In this document: positions 1 to 4,648 of the stretch, piece by piece | How the letters are laid out: every line of letters starts with the position of its first letter | Position numbering within the stretch: the first letter of the stretch is position 1 | Origin: Chloroflexota bacterium | GTDB lineage: Bacteria; Chloroflexota; Dehalococcoidia; SM23-28-2 | Reading direction: 5' to 3' | Length of the DNA: 5,297 nucleotides | Assembly (NCBI GenBank): GCA_030691665.1 | Contig: JAUYDU010000079.1 | Span: forward strand, 1 to 5,297 | Notes under the pieces: model-generated | The model's database searches: none | What the model was told of the DNA's origin: nothing | Seen by the model: the letters and a program-made list of their open reading frames with translations, nothing else | Program-made: the position numbers and the translations under genes

Positions 1-909
1 GCCATCTTCTCCCTGGGCCTGAACGTCCACTGGGGGTACACGGGCCTGTTCAACTTTGGCGTCGCGGCCTTCTTCTCACTGGGCGCCTACACCGCCGCCC
101 TGGTGACACTGCCCAAGCCCACGGGGGTGTACGCCCAGTACGTGCACCAGATTATCGGCCTCAACCAGCCGTTCCTGGTAGGAGTGATAGCCGCCGGAGT
201 GGTGGCCGGCCTGGTGGCGCTGCTCATCGGCCTGCTGACGCTACGGCTGCGGGAGGACTATCTGGCAATCGCCACCATAGGCATCGCCGAGGCGGTGCGG
301 CTGATACTAGAGAACGAGGAGTGGCTGGCCAACGGGGCCAATGGTCTGGTAGGTATCAGGGCGCCGCTGGGCAGCCTGGTAGCGCCCGCCTACTACAACT
401 ACGTCTACCTCGCCATCGCCGCGGCGTTCCTGGTGGCAATCTACATACTGCTGGAACGCGGCATCCGCTCGCCGTGGGGGCGCGTGCTGCGCGCTGTCCG
501 GGAGGACGAGGCGGTGGCTGAGGCCAGCGGGAAGAGCGTGTTCCGCTACAAGCTCCAGGCGCTCGTGCTGGGCGCCGCGATAATGGGCATCGGCGGCGCG
601 CTCTACGCCCACCAGGTGCGGGTCATAACCCCCAGCGATTTCAACCCGCTGTTCGGTACCTTCATCATCTGGGTCATGCTCATCGTGGGAGGGAGCGGGA
701 ACAACCGAGGCGCTATCCTGGGCGCCTTCGTTGTGTGGGGCATCTGGTCGGGCACCGAGGCGATGACGGGGCGCATCCTCCCGGCGGCGCTGGAGTCCCG
801 CGCCCCCTTCGTCCGATTCTTCCTGATAGGGCTGCTACTCGTCCTTGTCTTGCTTCTGAGGCCGCGAGGCATCCTGGGCGAGGAGAAGCAGGTCTCCAAG
901 CTGATGTAG
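1..909 (+). CDS. livM: Branched-chain amino acid ABC transporter permease LivM (5' end missing)
   Basis: Inner-membrane permease of the high-affinity leucine/isoleucine/valine-type ABC importer. It should pair with LivH and be driven by the ATPases LivG and LivF, with a periplasmic binding protein. The frame is open from base 1, so the start lies outside the window; 302 residues are visible against roughly 300-350 for the family, so only a short N-terminal piece is missing. The visible start reads GLNVHWGYTGLFNFGVAAFF, a hallmark of the LivM N-terminal region. About eight hydrophobic segments follow (near residues 13-35, 58-81, 86-103, 134-150, 183-203, 219-232, 236-250 and 270-287). The cytoplasmic coupling loop GRVLRAVREDEAVAEASGK (about residues 160-178) is the EAA-like contact with the ATPase. 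GGSGNNRGAILGA (about 230-242) matches the conserved glycine-rich motif, and RPRGILGEE is a typical C-terminus. No livG follows: the next gene converges from the other strand. Some LIV-type permeases carry urea or short amides, which cannot be excluded. Confidence 0.93.
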   Translation, partial: AIFSLGLNVHWGYTGLFNFGVAAFFSLGAYTAALVTLPKPTGVYAQYVHQIIGLNQPFLVGVIAAGVVAGLVALLIGLLTLRLREDYLAIATIGIAEAVRLILENEEWLANGANGLVGIRAPLGSLVAPAYYNYVYLAIAAAFLVAIYILLERGIRSPWGRVLRAVREDEAVAEASGKSVFRYKLQALVLGAAIMGIGGALYAHQVRVITPSDFNPLFGTFIIWVMLIVGGSGNNRGAILGAFVVWGIWSGTEAMTGRILPAALESRAPFVRFFLIGLLLVLVLLLRPRGILGEEKQVSKLM

Positions 910-912
910 GAA

Positions 913-1017
913 CTCTACCAGCGAGCGTGTCTTGTTGAGTCGCCACCCCACTACAGTTGCCTTCGGCCTATTGCAGCTATGGCGGCGCGTGCTAGGCTGC
1001 ATCGGGGGCTGGTAGAG
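913..1017. repeat. Perfect 10-bp inverted repeat enclosing an inner stem-loop, just after livM
   Basis: CTCTACCAGC at 913-922 is the exact reverse complement of GCTGGTAGAG at 1008-1017. The 85 bases between them contain a second stem, TGCAGC (972-977) with GCTGCA (996-1001), extended by TA/TA across one bulged G (995). The outer arm starts 3 bases after the livM stop. Together they could fold into a structure of about 105 nucleotides at the livM 3' end, either a 3' untranslated structure or a processed RNA. The inverted repeat is seen directly; any RNA role is inferred. Confidence 0.45.
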
Positions 1018-1149
1018 GAAGGCGGGTAGAGACCCTGGACCGCAACAGAATGATGGAGGAGGGCATTGGCGTGTTTGCGGAGGAGGCGCGGTATGCCAGC
1101 CGATCGGGCCCCGACCCCGTGCGAGATCCAAGGGAGGTTGGCGACGTGC

Positions 1150-1189
1150 GGCGTACTCCTCGTGGGACTGGGTGGGCACGCGGTACGCC
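1150..1189. repeat. Inverted repeat (7 bp plus inner 4 bp)
   Basis: GGCGTAC (1150-1156) is the reverse complement of GTACGCC (1183-1189). Inside it, CGTG (1161-1164) can pair with CACG (1177-1180). The result is a two-step hairpin with an internal loop and a G-rich 12-base apical loop. It lies about 75 bases beyond the Roco-TIR stop and could act in 3' end formation of either convergent transcript. No T-tract is present on either side. Confidence 0.35.
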
Positions 1190-1243
1190 CAACTGCTCCA
1201 ACGCACCGCGTTCGCGGGACCACTCTCTAGCGTCCCACTACAT

Positions 1244-1261
1244 GGTGCAAAGCCTTGCGCC
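1244..1261. terminator. Short hairpin adjoining the Roco-TIR stop codon, weak terminator candidate
   Basis: GGTGCAA (1244-1250) and TTGCGCC (1255-1261) form a 7-bp stem around the 4-base loop AGCC. The stem has one G-U wobble if read in plus-strand RNA and one C-A mismatch if read in minus-strand RNA. It begins one base past the Roco-TIR stop (1263-1265). There is no run of T after it in either direction, so it is at best a weak or Rho-assisted end, or a 3' stabilising hairpin. Confidence 0.22.
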
Positions 1262-1262
1262 C

Positions 1263-4022
1263 TTACTTCGAGCGGAGCGTCTTGACAACCCGTTCAATGC
1301 CTTCAGAAACGTCGCGCCATGCTGTGTCCCTGTCAGGCCACAAAGTCACAGCTCTGCCATCCTTCGGCAACGCTTGCAAGCGGGCAAACGGAGCGTTGCG
1401 CCAATTCACGTCGCGAAGAATCACAGGAATAACCTTTACCTCTCCCTTCGCCTCTCGCTCCAATGCTCGTGTCATCTCTACGTCATAGCAGTAGTCTGAG
1501 GCAATGAAGTCGGCGCTCACGAGCAGCAAGATGACGTCTGCCCGCTCCAAGTTGTCGTCAATCTGGCCCTTCCAGTCATCGCCTGGGGCAATCCTGCGGT
1601 CGTGCCAGGTCTCCAGCAATCCCTGGCGTTGCATGAGCTTCAGGTGGGTTTCAAGCTCATCGCGAAGAGCCTCGTCTTTGTGAGAGTAGCTGTAGAAAAG
1701 CCGTATAGTGCTCCTCGCCATGCCTGGATGCACTCCTCTCGTGCGAGCGCCTTCAAGGTCTACGCCGTTGAGCATGTCCCGGACATTGACCTGTATGACT
1801 GTGCCCTCCACGACTTCGTGAAATTCATTAACCCTCGCGTTTTCTAGGGCGGTGAGCTTCTCGTAGGGAATCGCAGCTTGAGGGCAGGTAGGCAGCGGTA
1901 CCATTGCCTGAGGTTCCAAACCTTCGATAGATGCGTGAATGTCCTCGAAATCGGAGCGTATGACTGCCAGCAAGCGGCGTCTGGCGTTCGTGGGGCCGTT
2001 CACCAGGATGTGCACCTTTTTGTCTGCTCCGTCCACCTTCACCAAGGCGCGGCACCCCTCAAATGCCAGAACAACGCCGGTATGCCAGCGGGGCAGTCCG
2101 GCGCTCTGGGTGTGTGTCCTTACGATGAAACGAGGCAAGAGGCCCTGGGGCAGCACAGCGTAGTGATACTGGAAGCCCAGACATTGCTCCGGCTTGAACT
2201 CGGGGACCTCGGGAGGCTCCTGCTTATCCAGAAGCTCGGGTACAAGATAGTGGTCGGCGTTGTCTGGGAAGGCGAAGCACAGCTCAAACCGCTTCATCAG
2301 GTCAAGAACATAGGCCTGCATGTCCGGTGGGTACTGCGTCCTGTCAAGGATAGCATCAATCTGGGCCAGGTTGATCTCTCCCCTTTGAGCCTCCAGGAGG
2401 TGGGAATTGACGACCTGGTAGATGCCATTGGTGAGCCAATGGGGGTTCAGGACGTGGGTGGACCGGAGCCTTGGGGAGTCGCGGAAGCTCAGGACGATGC
2501 CAAGATTGTGTAGATTGTCTGCCAAACCGTCCTGAACGCTGGGGTCTTTCTCCCCCAACCTGGTGCACTCCTGTTGATACTGGGTATAGCTCAGGTAGTT
2601 CTCCTTCATTCCAGCAAGGCGGTCCTTGATAGCGAACCAGCTTGCGGGGAAAGGGTCCCGCAGGTGCTCCAGGCGGTCCGTCTCGCTGCGAAGGGCTTGA
2701 AGGAGATCGTCTCTGCCGGTACCATCAGCACAGTCTGTTTCTACAAATTCTTTGATGAACGGATACTTCTGCTTGAGAGCACGGCGGTTCAGGTCAAAGG
2801 GAACTTCTTTGAACTTGTTGAGGACCACAATGGTGGGAGAGCGTGCACCAAGACGCTCAATGAGCTTCAGCCAATAGTCGGCGTCAGGCTCCTCGTTCCC
2901 TTCGCGCCCGCTGACGACTACCAGGTACAGGCTGCGCTGTGTCATGAAAAGCTGATGCGTGGCGTGCATGATCTCTTGGCCGCCAAAGTCCCAGATGTTC
3001 AGCCTCGCCGTCTCCCTGGCGGACAAGCTCATCTCCCAGTTGGTGATGGCGATCCCCTTGGTCTGGGGCTGTTTCTCGTCAAACCTGTTCTCCACCAGGC
3101 GGCGCACCAGGGAGGTCTTCCCCACACCGCCCCGTCCCACCAGGATGAGCTTGGCCTCGTTCAGGGGCCGGGACGCTTGTCTGGTACGAACGTAGTAGCT
3201 GAGGATGTCCTTTGGGGTTGCAGGGCGAGCACGTCGCGACCTGACGTCTTGAATCGTTGCCCCCAGCACATCCTCCGGGATCTTCAGGCCAGGGTTTGCA
3301 TGGAGGAAGAGTTGGCCTAGCGCCGTCAGTTCTGTCAGGAAGTCCGGCAACGCCGTCAGTTGGTTGTGAGAGAGGTGAAGGGACTGGAGGGAGGAGAGCT
3401 GGCCCAGCGACTCCGGCAGCGCCGTCAGTTGGTTGCCAGAAAGGTCCAGGTGCTGGAGGGAGGAGAGCCGGCCCAGGGTCTCCGGCAGCGCCGTCAGTCG
3501 GTTGCCAGAAAGGTTCAGGTGCTGGAGGGAGGAGAGCTGGCCCAGCGATTCCGGCAGCGCCGTCAGTCGGTTGCCAGAAAGGTCCAGGTGCTGGAGGGAG
3601 GAGAGCTGGCCCAGCGACTCCGGCAGCGCCGTCAGTCGGTTGACGGCAAGGGCAAGGTTCTTGAGGGAGGAGAGCCGGCCCAGCGACTCCGGCAGCTCCG
3701 TCAGTCGGTTGTCAAAAAGGTCGAGGTGCTGGAGGGAGGAGAGCTGGCCCAGTGACTCCGGCAGCTCCGTCAGTTGGTTGCCAGAAAGGTCGAGGTGCTG
3801 GAGGGAGGAGAGCTCGCCCAGCGACTCCGGCAGCTCCGTCAGTTGGTTGGCACTAAGGTAGAGGTTCTTGAGGGAGGAGAGCTCGCCCAGCGACTCCGGC
3901 AGCTCCGTCAAATCCAGGTTTGACAGGTTAAGCTCGGTTCCGTGATTACGTAGCGCCTGCTGGATGCGGACCTCTGCGTGGCTGTCAGGGTTAGGCCATT
4001 CCTGGCCTGAACGTTGCGTCAT
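1263..4022 (-). CDS. Roco-family protein: LRR - Roc GTPase - COR - C-terminal TIR (919 aa)
   Basis: A cytosolic multidomain signalling protein; no signal peptide or membrane segment is visible. Residues about 17-250 form leucine-rich repeats: eight regular 23-residue units at 38-221 and a degenerate ninth at 222-244. Residues about 289-450 form the Roc GTPase, with P-loop GRGGVGKT (296-303), switch II DFGGQE (345-350) and G4 NKFK (402-405), where the usual aspartate is lysine. Residues about 455-700 form the COR region, which in this family mediates dimerisation. After a linker, residues 774 to about 915 form a TIR domain: FYSYSHKDE in the first strand, the BB-loop region DRRIAPGDDW (808-817), and YCYDVE (844-849), placing E849 where NAD-cleaving TIR domains keep their glutamate. 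The start is supported by GGAGG 8 bases upstream. Known Roc-COR switches are controlled by nucleotide and dimer state; coupling to a TIR effector suggests an immune-like receptor. Domain calls are firm. Ligand and NADase activity are inferred. Confidence 0.93.
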   Translation of the reverse strand: MTQRSGQEWPNPDSHAEVRIQQALRNHGTELNLSNLDLTELPESLGELSSLKNLYLSANQLTELPESLGELSSLQHLDLSGNQLTELPESLGQLSSLQHLDLFDNRLTELPESLGRLSSLKNLALAVNRLTALPESLGQLSSLQHLDLSGNRLTALPESLGQLSSLQHLNLSGNRLTALPETLGRLSSLQHLDLSGNQLTALPESLGQLSSLQSLHLSHNQLTALPDFLTELTALGQLFLHANPGLKIPEDVLGATIQDVRSRRARPATPKDILSYYVRTRQASRPLNEAKLILVGRGGVGKTSLVRRLVENRFDEKQPQTKGIAITNWEMSLSARETARLNIWDFGGQEIMHATHQLFMTQRSLYLVVVSGREGNEEPDADYWLKLIERLGARSPTIVVLNKFKEVPFDLNRRALKQKYPFIKEFVETDCADGTGRDDLLQALRSETDRLEHLRDPFPASWFAIKDRLAGMKENYLSYTQYQQECTRLGEKDPSVQDGLADNLHNLGIVLSFRDSPRLRSTHVLNPHWLTNGIYQVVNSHLLEAQRGEINLAQIDAILDRTQYPPDMQAYVLDLMKRFELCFAFPDNADHYLVPELLDKQEPPEVPEFKPEQCLGFQYHYAVLPQGLLPRFIVRTHTQSAGLPRWHTGVVLAFEGCRALVKVDGADKKVHILVNGPTNARRRLLAVIRSDFEDIHASIEGLEPQAMVPLPTCPQAAIPYEKLTALENARVNEFHEVVEGTVIQVNVRDMLNGVDLEGARTRGVHPGMARSTIRLFYSYSHKDEALRDELETHLKLMQRQGLLETWHDRRIAPGDDWKGQIDDNLERADVILLLVSADFIASDYCYDVEMTRALEREAKGEVKVIPVILRDVNWRNAPFARLQALPKDGRAVTLWPDRDTAWRDVSEGIERVVKTLRSK
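3291..3911 (-). repeat. Nine 69-bp tandem units encoding the leucine-rich repeats
   Basis: Each unit encodes 23 residues of the form LTxLPESLGxLSSLxxLxLxxN. Units 1-8 fill 3360-3911 exactly (8 x 69 bp) and unit 9 (3291-3359) is degenerate. DNA similarity is high: units 5 (3567-3635) and 6 (3498-3566) differ at two bases only, one changing D to N and one silent. Units 1-4 encode LTELP and units 5-9 encode LTALP, from a single GAG/GCG change. Units 1 and 4 share the variant SLKNL, while most others have SLQHL. Because 69 is a multiple of three, gain or loss of a unit keeps the reading frame. Confidence 0.95.
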
Positions 4023-4030
4023 GTCGTTAC

Positions 4031-4035
4031 CCTCC
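4031..4035 (-). promoter_or_regulatory. Shine-Dalgarno site of the Roco-TIR gene
   Basis: On the minus strand GGAGG, within the run GGGAGGG, ends 8 bases before the ATG at 4020-4022. This strong, well-spaced site fixes the start of the 919-residue protein and shows that its N-terminal helix (about residues 17-27) before the repeats is translated. Confidence 0.8.
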
Positions 4036-4092
4036 CACGCTCATGGACAGCGATTGCCCATTGGGGGACTACCCTGGCCTCTCAAAACACGG

Positions 4093-4106
4093 AGCTTGTA
4101 GCTTGT
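4093..4106. repeat. Tandem 7-bp direct repeat upstream of the Roco-TIR start
   Basis: AGCTTGT occurs twice in immediate succession (4093-4099 and 4100-4106), about 70-85 bases upstream of the Roco-TIR start codon. The position would suit a regulator binding adjacent half-sites, but a chance duplication is equally possible. Confidence 0.4.
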
Positions 4107-4120
4107 CACCTAAACTAACG

Positions 4121-4192
4121 CCAAGGTGAAACCCGCAGAGTCGCCGTGATGTGCCATATGACCCACGAGATACGATGTAGTTCCCACCTTGG
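4121..4192. repeat. Perfect 8-bp inverted repeat with 56-base spacer upstream of the Roco-TIR gene
   Basis: CCAAGGTG (4121-4128) is the reverse complement of CACCTTGG (4185-4192). The spacer includes an imperfect palindrome around CATATG (4155-4160). The element lies roughly 100-170 bases upstream of the start codon, so it could be a pair of operator sites or a leader-RNA stem. Function is unknown. Confidence 0.35.
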
Positions 4193-4455
4193 TTCTAGTC
4201 TAGACAGGCGAGAGGCAGTGCCAAGAGCGGGGGGCAGTAACCTCGACACGCTGTCGTGCTAGATAGAGTGCTGCGATTCTACCACGTCTTGGTAGGTGTT
4301 CGACAAGCGTGTGGGGATACGGGTGTCTCAGCCGAAGGTCGGCAGCTAGGGGTGTTATGGGCCTGAGTTTCGTATTAGCCATCAGTTGGCGAAAGGCCCT
4401 GAGAAGGCGTATGTCGGTCTAATGTCAACTACTGCTCCCTGCACCTTCCTGAGAA

Positions 4456-4483
4456 ATGGTCACTTTATTTGGTTGGTGACCAT
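4456..4483. repeat. Perfect 8-bp hairpin with 12-base AT-rich loop
   Basis: ATGGTCAC (4456-4463) and GTGACCAT (4476-4483) are exact reverse complements around TTTATTTGGTTG. The shape fits a palindromic operator for a dimeric regulator or an RNA hairpin. On the minus strand the bases that follow (TTCTCAGG) do not form a T-tract, so a terminator is unlikely. It sits about 165 bases beyond the ATPase stop and about 435 bases upstream of the Roco-TIR start. Confidence 0.4.
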
Positions 4484-4579
4484 AGGGCGGGGCATGATGC
4501 CACCGCCTTCAGGGGGCGGCACTTAGACTATCGAGAGGCGCTAGTGTAGTGCTACTCAAATGTCGTTAGTAACAGCAAC

Positions 4580-4614
4580 CCCTGGCCATGAGAGCCATAC
4601 CAACCTCGCCAGGG
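4580..4614 (-). terminator. GC-rich stem downstream of the ATPase gene, weak terminator candidate
   Basis: CCCTGGC (4580-4586) pairs perfectly with GCCAGGG (4608-4614), leaving a 21-base loop. On the minus strand it begins about 34 bases after the ATPase stop and is followed by GTTGCTGTT, which is T-containing but not a real T-tract. Position and stem strength suit transcription ending after the ATPase gene; the long loop and poor T-run argue against a strong intrinsic terminator. Confidence 0.28.
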
Positions 4615-4648
4615 TTTCCCAGGCTAATGAAGCGTTAGAAGCAGTACA

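Larger units (their letters stand above)
910..1262. other. Gene-free convergent intergenic region with inverted repeats
   Basis: This 353-base stretch lies between the 3' ends of livM and the Roco-TIR gene. Open frames here lack a Shine-Dalgarno site and family resemblance, and they run antisense into the neighbouring genes. What is visible is secondary-structure potential: a perfect 10-bp inverted repeat (913-922 with 1008-1017), an inner stem (972-979 with 993-1001), a 7-bp pair (1150-1156 with 1183-1189), a 5-bp pair (1216-1220 with 1232-1236) and a hairpin touching the Roco stop (1244-1261). None is followed by a clear run of T on either strand, so classic intrinsic terminators are not evident. 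I recognise no tRNA, tmRNA, RNase P RNA or riboswitch. Confidence 0.6.
4023..4648. other. 626-base gene-free region between the ATPase gene and the Roco-TIR gene
   Basis: This region separates two minus-strand genes and must carry the Roco-TIR control region unless transcription reads through from the ATPase gene. No frame looks coding; the best minus-strand frame (4200-4382, 60 codons) has no ribosome site and no recognisable family. Composition is lower in GC than the flanking ATPase gene: 4381-4440 is 50% GC by count, against 75% at 4741-4800. It holds a 7-bp tandem repeat, an 8-bp inverted repeat spanning 4121-4192, an 11-bp near-palindrome (TCTAG, one base, CTAGA, 4194-4204), and small stems at 4279-4295, 4331-4343, 4456-4483, 4503-4519 and 4580-4614. 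No convincing -35/-10 pair was found. Confidence 0.6.

Noticed and set aside
1206..1217. CCGCG-TT-CGCGG mini-palindrome as a terminator
   Set aside because: The stem is only 4 bp once a loop is allowed, and no T-run follows on either strand.
1050..1499. 149-codon plus-strand open frame starting in the livM-Roco gap
   Set aside because: No Shine-Dalgarno site before the ATG pair, low-complexity product, and it runs antisense through the end of the TIR domain.
1878..2513. 211-codon plus-strand open frame opposite the COR region
   Set aside because: Antisense to the COR-encoding sequence, with no family resemblance; a shadow of the real gene.
2574..3320. 248-codon plus-strand open frame opposite the Roc domain
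   Set aside because: It lies wholly antisense to clear Roc GTPase motifs, and its product has no recognisable domain.
3257..3861. Long plus-strand open frames with glycine- or arginine-rich repeated peptides
   Set aside because: They are antisense to the 69-bp LRR units. A stop-free unit whose length is a multiple of three leaves several frames open at once; no ribosome site or protein family supports them.
3291..3911. CRISPR-like or intergenic tandem array
   Set aside because: The period is a constant 69 bp with no unique spacers, and it translates cleanly into leucine-rich repeats in frame with the Roco gene.
4276..4306. Minus-strand TTGTCG ... TAGAAT as a promoter for the Roco-TIR gene
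   Set aside because: The -10 is good, but the spacer is 19 bases, the -35 is weak and the start codon is about 250 bases away; too uncertain to annotate.
4200..4382. 60-codon minus-strand open frame in the ATPase-Roco gap
   Set aside because: No ribosome site upstream of its ATG, no recognisable family, and the region looks non-coding.
4423..4428. Perfect TTGACA on the minus strand as a -35 element
   Set aside because: The hexamer at the 17-base spacing reads TTCTCA, and 16-18 base spacings give nothing closer to TATAAT.
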